A stretch of 60,199 bases of DNA. Source: a virus. Below, piece after piece: positions 48,721 through 56,290 of this stretch. A program made the position numbers and the translations under genes. Below the pieces are notes generated by a model. The model searched no databases. It saw only the letters and a list, made by a program, of their open reading frames with translations, and had not been told where the DNA came from. Location of the stretch: positions 1-60,199 of the IMG/VR virus record IMGVR_UViG_3300027805_000014. One strand, given 5' to 3'. Every line of letters begins with the position of its first letter. The first letter of the stretch is position 1.

Positions 48721-49680
48721 TTAGAACCTCAAGAGCTTATTGACCAGTGCTCGCTGCGGAGTAGGCACTTCCCAACCCATCGCCTCGAAGATACCATCGA
48801 GCTTTGCATCAATCATCTTCTGCTCAGTCAGCTTGGTGTCAACCGCGAAGTGCTCAGTAAACCAGCTCGGAAACTCATAGGCATCTGCCGGAAAGGCGAT
48901 GGACTTCAGACCATCAGGATTGCCCTTCAAGTAGAAGATGATGACCTTGTCTCCTGACTTCAGGAGCTTTGCGCCTTGCTCGTAAGTAGACACCAACCTG
49001 TTGTAGTTCATCGCTGCTCGAACATGCCCAGGTACATTCTGTGGACCATTGCCGGTGTTGAGCTTGCCTTGCGCAGGGTAACCAGCCCTCTGCCAAGCTG
49101 CATAGAAGGCATCAAGGTTGTTCACCTGCTTGGCAACACCCATCGTGAAAATGTCACCGTCCTTACCGAGCAGGTCCTTGCGCCGCCTATTAACGAACTC
49201 CTCAATTGTTGGGTAGTCCTTACCGTCCAAGAGAAGCCCCATTAGGTCCTTCAAGAACTGCTGGATGATCTTGGGAGTGTCAGCCTTCTTGATCTCAGAG
49301 CCCTGTGACTTGAGCTTGTCGACTGATGCACCTTCAAGGTCGACCACCTTTAGCACATATTTCTTTTTTGCTTGAAAGATGCCACGCTCTACAACTACCT
49401 CTCGCCCTGCCTTGATGAGGTTGTCGAAACCTGGTTGACAGTTGAACGACCGGCGCACGAACTCAGGAAAGCTGTCATTGGTCAGCCGTGCAGTCTCATC
49501 AGCAACAGCGACTGCCTCCTCCTTGTCGGAAGCATGCGTCTTAAAGTAACAGCTGTTGTGAACCAAGATACCATTTGCAAAAAAATACGGTGTTGTAGCA
49601 TCCTCCATAATGATATCGTAGACATACTCGTCGTTGAAGTCATCAAGCTGTTCTACATTTTTGACTTTTAGCCTTTTCAT
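48721..49680 (-). CDS. 43: DNA polymerase gp43, C-terminal half, with N-terminal IntC (319 aa)
   Basis: It starts at the ATG at 49680, overlapping the endonuclease stop (ATGA). Residues 1-42 are a C-terminal split intein (YVYDIIMEDATTPYFFANGI, then LVHN); the polymerase resumes at Ser43 with SCYFKT, the sequence that follows YGDTD in family B enzymes. The next 277 residues are palm and thumb (VERGIFQAKKKYVLKVVDLE is the KxY-type region) and end PTPQRALVNKLLRF, a possible clamp-binding tail. Alone it lacks motifs A, B and most of C and cannot be active; trans-splicing to the 51208-53463 product is required. 635 + 277 = 912 aa, against 898 for T4 gp43. Confidence 0.9.
   Translation of the reverse strand: MKRLKVKNVEQLDDFNDEYVYDIIMEDATTPYFFANGILVHNSCYFKTHASDKEEAVAVADETARLTNDSFPEFVRRSFNCQPGFDNLIKAGREVVVERGIFQAKKKYVLKVVDLEGASVDKLKSQGSEIKKADTPKIIQQFLKDLMGLLLDGKDYPTIEEFVNRRRKDLLGKDGDIFTMGVAKQVNNLDAFYAAWQRAGYPAQGKLNTGNGPQNVPGHVRAAMNYNRLVSTYEQGAKLLKSGDKVIIFYLKGNPDGLKSIAFPADAYEFPSWFTEHFAVDTKLTEQKMIDAKLDGIFEAMGWEVPTPQRALVNKLLRF
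49555..49680 (-). other. Split intein, C-terminal part (IntC, 42 aa)
   Basis: Codons 1-42 of the polymerase C-half. Block F (EYVYDIIMEDATTPYFFA) and block G (NGILVHN|S) are both present, with the terminal Asn, penultimate His and Ser as the +1 extein residue (codon at 49552-49554). No endonuclease domain is attached. Confidence 0.9.
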
Positions 49681-51218
49681 CTTAGGATCAACTTCAAGTT
49701 GCCACAATCAGAAATTCTATACCAGCCGGATGATAGCATATTGTCAGTTTCTGATTTACTTTCATCAAAATCTGAACCAAGAACGGTGGCAAGCCGGTGC
49801 TTCATGGTCTGGTAGCGCGTTAGCCGCTGTGAAGATTTGACCCACAGATAATTTGGTGCCGTTTGTGAAACGACGGAAAAACCAATCTGTTTATAGCCTG
49901 CGCCATTAGATATTCTCAAGTCAGCGAAGGATATTATGCTTCCTGGAGATGTTCTTCTAAAATGCGCAATTAGCCTAGAAAGACCACCGACCACCGCATC
50001 TTGCGCGGCGAACCTAATCAATTCAGTTTCCCTCTTTTTGTTGAACCTATTTTTACCAAAAACAGCCACCGCAACCACTTCACCGTCGTGCCGAAGTGCA
50101 GTGTACTTAGCTCCTGCCGCGAACCCTGAAAGATGAGTTCTTTCTAGGAAACTTCTTGCTTCAGTTGAATCTATAGTGACTACCTCACACTGCCGGGCAT
50201 GGATCTTCCGTAGCAGCTTTAGTTTTGCACGAATAATGTTAAAAACAATTTCAGGCTTTTCATTTATTTCAAAATCCCAAAAGTGTAAAAGTTGAATACC
50301 CTGTTGAGCAGCAAGTTTTGTCTTATCTAACAAAGAATGCTTTGCTCTAAAGTCATTGTGCCAATATTGTCCATTTACCTCTATGGCAATTTTATAATCT
50401 GGCAGCACAAAGTCCAGCTCTAAGGGTGAAATCACACGCCTACAATTTTCCCTAAATGGGATACCAAGCTGCTTCAAAAAGTCAGATATCACGCTCTGCG
50501 GTCTTGATCTTGGGGCGCACGTTGGACACACAGGAAGCTGCCCCTTTATCAGACGCTGCTCAAAACGCGTGCCACATTTGGGGTGCTGCCAGCCGTAAAA
50601 GTGACTCATCCCCTTCCACACTGGGGCTTCAGCAATTAAGCAGCCTGTAGCGTTAGCAATCACCTGCAACCGCCTATAAAATCCGTCACCAGAAAAAGAC
50701 TGCGATCTAGCTTCAGCCGCAATCTTTTTCACATATGCAGTGTGGAGCGGGTCTATTGAATATTTGGATTTTCTCGTCTGTTTTATTCTATCTGCAATTA
50801 CTTGAACCTGTGCGGGATTTTCCGCACCGTACCGTGTAAGCATCGTTTTCTTTTTCTGTTTTTGCACATCAGGAACAGCCATATTATGGCTGACACCATA
50901 TTTTTTCTGTAAGGTTTTTGCAGATTTTTGGTGCGTTTCTTTACTTGATAATGTGCATTTGGGGGAGCAAAAAGCTGCAAATTTTCGCTTCTTGAGACTA
51001 GGTGAGGTGAATTTCCCACAATTCAAACAGATGGGCCTTTCTGATACATTTAAAAGTACAGCTAAGAATTTTTCATCTGTGGTTTTAAAATCTCCCAGCT
51101 CTTGGTTTTTAAGAGACTTTTTGAAGCTTCTAACCTGTGCATTGGCAAATGGAACTTTTGCTGTACTTGGGACCTTATCAAGTAGAACCATTAGCTTATC
51201 GTGCAGTTCAGATATCAT
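49677..51218 (-). CDS. Vsr/EDxHD-type homing endonuclease inserted in the fractured polymerase gene (513 aa)
   Basis: Residues about 60-90 hold a zinc-finger-like RPICLNCGK ... FCSPKC; residues 95-160 contain repeated helical DNA-binding motifs (KKYGVSHNMAVPDVQKQKKK, then TRYGAENPAQV). A CxxC ... CPTC pair lies near 220-240. The nuclease core at about 265-292, ELDFVLP and AIEVNGQYWHND, is that of very-short-patch-repair-like endonucleases, including the split-intein-associated family. The C-terminal domain (LERTHLSGFAAGAKYTALRH, FGKNRFNKKRETELIRFA) is common in phage homing enzymes. It overlaps polN by 11 nt and polC by 4 nt. It probably cuts intein-free gp43 genes and so spreads the whole insert. 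Confidence 0.88.
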   Translation of the reverse strand: MISELHDKLMVLLDKVPSTAKVPFANAQVRSFKKSLKNQELGDFKTTDEKFLAVLLNVSERPICLNCGKFTSPSLKKRKFAAFCSPKCTLSSKETHQKSAKTLQKKYGVSHNMAVPDVQKQKKKTMLTRYGAENPAQVQVIADRIKQTRKSKYSIDPLHTAYVKKIAAEARSQSFSGDGFYRRLQVIANATGCLIAEAPVWKGMSHFYGWQHPKCGTRFEQRLIKGQLPVCPTCAPRSRPQSVISDFLKQLGIPFRENCRRVISPLELDFVLPDYKIAIEVNGQYWHNDFRAKHSLLDKTKLAAQQGIQLLHFWDFEINEKPEIVFNIIRAKLKLLRKIHARQCEVVTIDSTEARSFLERTHLSGFAAGAKYTALRHDGEVVAVAVFGKNRFNKKRETELIRFAAQDAVVGGLSRLIAHFRRTSPGSIISFADLRISNGAGYKQIGFSVVSQTAPNYLWVKSSQRLTRYQTMKHRLATVLGSDFDESKSETDNMLSSGWYRISDCGNLKLILR

Positions 51219-53463
51219 TTTCTAAACAAATAAAATCATCAGAGGAAAGAATATCGGATGCTTTTACCTCAATCAATTCATCATTTCGTCTAACCATAAT
51301 GCTGTGATCTCCAGTAACTATCACTTCTTTGCCATCTTCGAGCGTTATCTTCCACTTCGGCTTGCTCACGCGGTGTCGATAAACTGCGCGTACAGGTTTA
51401 TGTTTGACACCATTTGTCGTAAAGCACGGGCTTGTTAGATTTTCAGATGTCGCAAACTGCTTATCACCACTTTCCCACTTCAACGGCAGCAGATTGAACA
51501 ACTCCTCTATGGTTGTATCTCCCGCCGATGAACGAACCATCGTCGTTCCATCAACGCTGTCAGTATCACCGTAGATGATGGTGCTTCCACCAGCAATGTA
51601 AACGTGAGCTGGCTTTCCATCTTCATCAACTGATGTCTGCTTCTGCAGCTTCATCTCAACATCAGGCTCAAGCAGCGAGTGAATGGTCTCCATCATGTGG
51701 GTCGTAATCTGGCGTCCGCATGCAGTTACAGATGCGCCCATCTCCTTTCGCCCAAACCTAAAGGCTGCGTTCAACAAAGCCCCGTAGGTACTGTTGAGCT
51801 GAATTTTTTTAGTGAGCTGTAGCAGGTCATAGTGCTCAGCTTGCCTCTCATATTCCGCCTTCTTGACTGGATCTTTCTCTTCCTTCGCAAGCTTGGTGTA
51901 CTTCTTCTTTTCAGCCTGGAGGCGCTTACGCTCTGCAAACCAGAATGTTAGCGTGTCTGCAACAAGACCCTGTCCAGAGCTTTGGTCAAAGACCGAGCCG
52001 TACGCTGATATAGCCCACTTCTTCTCTTTCAGTAAATGCCGCCACTGACTACCAGTAGCTTCAAAGATCTCACCGTCGTCGAACTTCAAGTAGTGCATCT
52101 GATCATCACCGCTGACCATGATGCCTCGCCAATCAGTCTCACCTTCCACGAACTGACCAATGAATTTCTCGGGAGAGATGTTGAGGGCACGAATAACAGA
52201 TGGGTACAGCGAGTTGATGTCAACCGAACCAATCCACTCGTGCATTCCGATGTGGGGATTAAGCACAAGCGCGCCCTCTACCTTCTCACCGTCAGTCATC
52301 ATCCGCTTGTCAGGGACGATGAGATTGTGGACGTTGTGGGCTCGGTTGGCGATACCTGTCTCGACGTAGCGCACCGTACCGAGGATGTTCTCGAAGAGAC
52401 AGGTATTCTCGTGCGCCATCTGGTTGACCAGCTGGATGAACTTGAACTTGGTATCTAGATCTACTAGACCCCCAACGTCCCGGAAATTATAGGCCACAAA
52501 TCGAGGGAAGTCATTCTTGTACAGCTGTTCAAGAGTGCCTTCGTAGTGGAGCTTCGCTAGCCCAATCTCCTCCTGTAGGATGTTGCCAAGTGAGTAGGAG
52601 GTCCGTCCTTCAAAGGTAAACTTCTTGAAAAGATCTAGATAGTCCAGATGAGTTCGACCGCTTAGCGTATACACCATTTCCTGAGAGCCAAAACGTTCAA
52701 CAAATCGTTGACGTGGCCCTGGGCATCCAATGAAGCACATCTTCTTAAGAAGGTGCTGTGCCTGCAGCTCAAGCCGGCGCACGATGTACGGAATATCGAA
52801 GAACTCTGAGTTCCACCCGCTGATGATGTCAGCGTCCTGGATGTCATCAAGCATGCACATCAGGAGCTCTGTCTCGTGACGACAGATCTTGATGATCGGT
52901 TTGTCACCCTCTCGAAGCTCGCCCTTTACAACGAGCGCTTGGAACTCAGCTTCAATGTCCTCAACGGTGCCGTTCCAAATGGTGCCATCTTCCTGAATTG
53001 GCGGAAGTACATAGGTCTTGTACTGACGTGTCCAGGACTGCCAGACAGTAACGGCGTTGATGCGGGCATAGGGGTTTGACGGACCAGCGAAGCCGATCTT
53101 CGAGGAGTAGTCCACCTCGATGTCGAGGAACGCGTAGTTGACTACCGGTGTGGGTAGGTCGTGGTACTCATTCATCAGCACCTTGAAGAGCGGTGGAATG
53201 TCGCTCTCGTACTTCACCGGGCACTGGCGCGCGCCCTGTTTGAACTCATCTTCCGTATCGAAAACCAGTTTTTCTAGCGCTCTCCCGTCAAGACCCTTGT
53301 ATGTCCCGGTCTCTGAAGGAACATAGAAATAATGCGGGGCTTTGAAGGTTCGACGCTTTCGTCCCTCCTCAGTACGTTCCCAGACAACAACAGCGTCATT
53401 GTCCCAGTCTCGGATAGCGCCAACGTAGTTAGGTTTAGTCATTCGCCAGTTGATCAACTTCAC
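51208..53463 (-). CDS. 43: DNA polymerase gp43, N-terminal half, with C-terminal IntN (751 aa)
   Basis: Family B polymerase. 3'-5' exonuclease motifs FLDIEVDY (about residue 112), ISGWNSEFFDIPYI and AYNFRDVGGLVDLD; polymerase motif A SVDINSLYPSVIRA (about 411), motif B KIQLNSTYGALLNAAFRFG (about 550), and motif C IIYGDTD ending at residue 635. Residues 636-751 are the N-terminal half of a split intein. The gene therefore ends within the catalytic Asp motif and needs the downstream half. It follows the DsbA-like gene with a 29 nt overlap. It is the phage replicase; in T4 this is the gp43 holoenzyme core. Confidence 0.93.
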   Translation of the reverse strand: MKLINWRMTKPNYVGAIRDWDNDAVVVWERTEEGRKRRTFKAPHYFYVPSETGTYKGLDGRALEKLVFDTEDEFKQGARQCPVKYESDIPPLFKVLMNEYHDLPTPVVNYAFLDIEVDYSSKIGFAGPSNPYARINAVTVWQSWTRQYKTYVLPPIQEDGTIWNGTVEDIEAEFQALVVKGELREGDKPIIKICRHETELLMCMLDDIQDADIISGWNSEFFDIPYIVRRLELQAQHLLKKMCFIGCPGPRQRFVERFGSQEMVYTLSGRTHLDYLDLFKKFTFEGRTSYSLGNILQEEIGLAKLHYEGTLEQLYKNDFPRFVAYNFRDVGGLVDLDTKFKFIQLVNQMAHENTCLFENILGTVRYVETGIANRAHNVHNLIVPDKRMMTDGEKVEGALVLNPHIGMHEWIGSVDINSLYPSVIRALNISPEKFIGQFVEGETDWRGIMVSGDDQMHYLKFDDGEIFEATGSQWRHLLKEKKWAISAYGSVFDQSSGQGLVADTLTFWFAERKRLQAEKKKYTKLAKEEKDPVKKAEYERQAEHYDLLQLTKKIQLNSTYGALLNAAFRFGRKEMGASVTACGRQITTHMMETIHSLLEPDVEMKLQKQTSVDEDGKPAHVYIAGGSTIIYGDTDSVDGTTMVRSSAGDTTIEELFNLLPLKWESGDKQFATSENLTSPCFTTNGVKHKPVRAVYRHRVSKPKWKITLEDGKEVIVTGDHSIMVRRNDELIEVKASDILSSDDFICLENDI
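51211..51558 (-). other. Split intein, N-terminal part (IntN, 116 aa)
   Basis: Starts at Ser636 of the N-half with block A (SVDGTTMVRSSAGDTTIEEL) and contains block B (VIVTGDHSIMVRR, with the conserved T-x-x-H). It ends at the stop after ENDI. The first residue is Ser instead of the more common Cys. With IntC the mini-intein totals 158 aa. Confidence 0.9.
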
Positions 53464-53764
53464 CCATTACGATTTCTACCAGCGTGAGTTGCTGCTCAAG
53501 GCCTTCTTTTCGGGTCTGATAGTCATTGTTGAATGTCATCGCCACGAAGTTGTTGAAGAGCTGTGGCTTCAAGCCAAGATCTTCAAGAGCGGCGTCACGC
53601 AAGCCCTTGATGATTGATTGCTCATGCGCAATTTTGGTCTTTGATTGAACTGCTTCATCAACTAGATGCTGAAGCTTATTCTTGGATGAAGGGTCGCGCA
53701 TGATCTCTTCGATGCTACGAAACTTCTTCGGCTTTGCTTCAACCAATTCATTACGCTTAGGCAT
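53435..53764 (-). CDS. dsbA: DsbA-like dsDNA-binding protein (109 aa)
   Basis: I start at the ATG at 53764 (MPKRNELVEAKPKK), which has AAGGAG 7 nt upstream; an open extension to 53815 lacks one. Residues 45-95 resemble T4 DsbA as I recall it: KTKIAHEQSIIKGLRDAALE then DLGLKPQLFNNFVAM matches the T4 pattern K-x-I-x-x-x-x-x-x-I-K-x-(I/L)-R-x-x-A-x-x-x-L-G-x-x-x-x-x-F-N. T4 DsbA binds DNA near late promoters. In T4 it is adjacent to rnh, whereas here it precedes the polymerase. The match is from memory of the family, so moderately sure. Confidence 0.55.
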   Translation of the reverse strand: MPKRNELVEAKPKKFRSIEEIMRDPSSKNKLQHLVDEAVQSKTKIAHEQSIIKGLRDAALEDLGLKPQLFNNFVAMTFNNDYQTRKEGLEQQLTLVEIVMGEVDQLAND

Positions 53765-53844
53765 TTTTTTCTCCTTAAAGGTGATTGCTCTAATGCATTT
53801 TACAGCATTGGCCAACCGTTGAAAACAAGATTTTTATGATTGCT

Positions 53845-54261
53845 CTAGTTGAGCTGATGAGCTGTAGAAATCTTTGCACCATACACGCGTAGCTGACCTA
53901 CCGCGTAAATTTGACCTGTTTTTTCCATGGCCTTGTCATAGATCCAAAGCCTACACACTTCACCCTCAGTCCAATCTTTAGAAAGCGTTGAAATTCCGGT
54001 GTATACAGGGTTAATTTCTGATGCAACCTTAAGCTTGATGGGCTCTGATGAGGCATTCATTTTCTTAGCCACATCCTCCATCAACGCTCTGCCTGACATA
54101 ACGCATTCATCATATGAATTAAAGTTCCGTGACAACATAGTCGCGCGAGAAATATTCGAAAGTGACGCGTCGAAGGCAAAACTGTTGTTTCCTTGCTGTA
54201 AATATAAGGAGCAAGAGTAATTAAAGGTGTTAAGCTTCTCAATTGAGCTGGCGGTGCTCAT
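53845..54261 (-). CDS. Unknown protein (138 aa)
   Basis: I do not recognise it. MSTASSIEKLNTFNYSCSLY, then FNSYDECVMSGRALMEDVAK and a final beta part (WTEGEVCRLWIYDKAMEKTG). It overlaps the preceding gene by 23 nt. It is the last gene of the early-type run 54239-56081 and is followed by an 80 bp gap before the DsbA-like gene, with no clear terminator. Confidence 0.6.
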   Translation of the reverse strand: MSTASSIEKLNTFNYSCSLYLQQGNNSFAFDASLSNISRATMLSRNFNSYDECVMSGRALMEDVAKKMNASSEPIKLKVASEINPVYTGISTLSKDWTEGEVCRLWIYDKAMEKTGQIYAVGQLRVYGAKISTAHQLN

Positions 54262-54691
54262 GTCTTTCTATGATCTCCGAGTACGATGGTAGCTGAAATG
54301 GATGGTACTGTGCCTTAGCTGTTATCAGATTTTCCTCGTCTTTGGTGATGTTGACCAGCTTTATGGTATAGGCATTTCCATCTAATCCGGTAAACTTTAG
54401 GGAATCCCCTCGATCCTCAGCATCTAGAACAGAATCGAGTTTCTCAATGTCAGACGGGATGAATATGGGATTAAACTGTTCTTCTTTATTTGACTGTGAA
54501 AGATGCTTCTGTATTAAATCGACTATATTGTCAAGCCCATTTAACGCCTCAACATCATAGGAAAAATCCACCGACATCAGATCAACGCCAATAATATCAC
54601 TTGCTGCGACGGGTGATAGGCGCGATGCAACATGCTGAGCTGCATCTGCTCTTGTATAGAGAGAGAAAAAGCAAGGTAACTTGTCATTCAT
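54239..54691 (-). CDS. Unknown protein (150 aa)
   Basis: No family recognised. It begins MNDKLPCFFSLYTRADAAQH and has an acidic middle (IEKLDSVLDAEDRGDSLKFT) and a beta segment (YTIKLVNITKDEENLITAKA). It overlaps its upstream neighbour by 4 nt and its downstream neighbour by 23 nt, so it is part of a coupled string of unknown genes. Confidence 0.6.
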   Translation of the reverse strand: MNDKLPCFFSLYTRADAAQHVASRLSPVAASDIIGVDLMSVDFSYDVEALNGLDNIVDLIQKHLSQSNKEEQFNPIFIPSDIEKLDSVLDAEDRGDSLKFTGLDGNAYTIKLVNITKDEENLITAKAQYHPFQLPSYSEIIERHEHRQLN

Positions 54692-55845
54692 ATGTCTGGA
54701 CCAACAATCACTTTTCCATCTACTACGAGTTGTTCACTATCTCCCAAAATTTCAGTTTTTATAGTTAGCTCTGGATTAAATCTGTGAACAGTAGAAGATG
54801 GAAAGTGGGTAGATAAAGAACTCTCAGAAATTTCTAGAACTAGAGAATCACCTTTGTTATGGTACTTTAGGTATTCAGAGGTGGAATTTAAGGATGAAAG
54901 AGTAGCGCCTACGTCATTGTATCTGTCTACGTGGCTATATGGCTTTCTTGCAAAAACGAAGAAGCAGCTTTCAAGTGGAACATCGCCAAAACCAGTCACT
55001 GTGGCGTCTGAATATGGAAACAATACTGAATCCACTGGCAAAATGGTATTTTGGAAAACGTCAAAAGTAAATAGGTAGAAGTTTTGTGAGGAAACTCCAT
55101 TGAACCTAGTTATATGAGAAACATTTTCCCATGCCCCAGAATAAAGACGAGTTTCATCATCTCTGTTACGGCTGAAAGTAACGATGAATGGTTCAGCTTC
55201 AGTGAACTTTGAAACTACTATTTCAACTTGAAATATTCCATCTGGTAGAATGGGTGAGTTGAACTTGACGGTGTTAGATGGGGCTGGTGGGGCGACTGTT
55301 CCATCATCCAGCTGGTAGTCATTCACGCCTGTCCCGCGCGAAAGCAGGACACCATTCAAGTAAACTTTTACATCATCGGGCGTTGGGCCCCATGCCTTAA
55401 AGCGAAGAGTTTTTGCCGAAAGCCCATCCTCCACGCCTGAGATAGAAGTAAATTGACTGCTTCTTCTAAAGACGTAGGACTTAAATTCTTTTGGGATAGC
55501 ATCCTTTGCGATAAGCTTAAGAACAGCGCTGGAGGTATCAGCCGGCGCCTCGTTGAGATGTACAGCCAAAACTAGCTGCTGTTTTTCGCCAGTTGACGTA
55601 TCTATAAATCTAGTTTCACCTTTTTGCGAGATGCTAGATGGCGAGGTCCCCCGTTGATACCAATCAACAATTCCAATCTCTGGCGCGGGTGTTATAGATG
55701 CGTCAGACCTATATTCAAGTGGAAAAAGCCTGCCCTCGCACCTTAGAGTTATGGTGCACTTATCTGGCGAGTATCTAATGTTGTCGACTAACTTGTCAAC
55801 AGTTCTCTTGCAAACGCTGCAGGCTAAACGCAGGTATTTTTTCAT
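54688..55845 (-). CDS. Unknown beta-rich protein with N-terminal cysteine pairs (385 aa)
   Basis: The N-terminus MKKYLRLACSVCKRTVDKLV has a CxxC, and a second pair (DKCTITLRCEG) lies about 20 residues on, so a zinc-binding head is possible. The rest is beta-rich and recalls structural proteins (VKVYLNGVLLSRGTGVNDYQ is of the 'V-Y-x-N-G-x-x-L ... D-Y' type seen in tail proteins). A virion-like protein among early genes would be out of place, so function and timing are open. Confidence 0.65.
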   Translation of the reverse strand: MKKYLRLACSVCKRTVDKLVDNIRYSPDKCTITLRCEGRLFPLEYRSDASITPAPEIGIVDWYQRGTSPSSISQKGETRFIDTSTGEKQQLVLAVHLNEAPADTSSAVLKLIAKDAIPKEFKSYVFRRSSQFTSISGVEDGLSAKTLRFKAWGPTPDDVKVYLNGVLLSRGTGVNDYQLDDGTVAPPAPSNTVKFNSPILPDGIFQVEIVVSKFTEAEPFIVTFSRNRDDETRLYSGAWENVSHITRFNGVSSQNFYLFTFDVFQNTILPVDSVLFPYSDATVTGFGDVPLESCFFVFARKPYSHVDRYNDVGATLSSLNSTSEYLKYHNKGDSLVLEISESSLSTHFPSSTVHRFNPELTIKTEILGDSEQLVVDGKVIVGPDI

Positions 55846-56081
55846 TGTGTCCTTACGGTTCTGTACTGTCGAAGTACTACGTTGACATCACCGCAGTTGA
55901 AGGCATGCCCATTTTCAAAATTGACGACCTTAATACATGTTCCAGCTTGGTCCACGTGAACTTCAGGCAGCATCTTATAGCTACTGTACATGCTATTTAG
56001 CGTAAAAAGCAGCGTCGTCAGCGCGCTAACTAAAACACATAGAATAAACAGCTGCGCATTAGACAAAGTAACAAACTTCAT
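55842..56081 (-). CDS. Small single-pass membrane protein (79 aa)
   Basis: One hydrophobic segment (about residues 9-29: AQLFILCVLVSALTTLLFTL) near the N-terminus is followed by a 45-residue polar domain with two cysteines (GTCIKVVNFENGHAFNCGDV), which may form a disulfide in the periplasm. It overlaps both neighbours (ATGA at its end, TAATG at its start). It could be a holin or superinfection-exclusion type protein, but nothing specific supports either. Confidence 0.6.
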   Translation of the reverse strand: MKFVTLSNAQLFILCVLVSALTTLLFTLNSMYSSYKMLPEVHVDQAGTCIKVVNFENGHAFNCGDVNVVLRQYRTVRTQ

Positions 56082-56290
56082 TAGTTCTTTTCCTGTTTAA
56101 TTTCTACTTTGAACAACGTAGCAGGGTTAACCCATTTTTTCCAGGTTCCGTCGTAGTCATTTACTGGAGTGATTTCTACCAGCACCTGTGACTTTCCGCC
56201 AGGAAGGGGACGAGAAGCTTCTCGCCCCGTCTTCCTGACTTCTACTTCACCATGAACGTATGTTTCAGACAATTTCACCCCCTTGGCCAA
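56081..56290 (-). CDS. Unknown small protein (69 aa)
   Basis: MAKGVKLSETYVHGEVEVRK ... SQVLVEITPVNDYDGTWKKW ... FKVEIKQEKN. A short beta-type protein, possibly an OB- or SH3-like fold judging by strand spacing. The start lies inside the end of the receiver-like gene (16 nt overlap). Function unknown. Confidence 0.6.
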   Translation of the reverse strand: MAKGVKLSETYVHGEVEVRKTGREASRPLPGGKSQVLVEITPVNDYDGTWKKWVNPATLFKVEIKQEKN

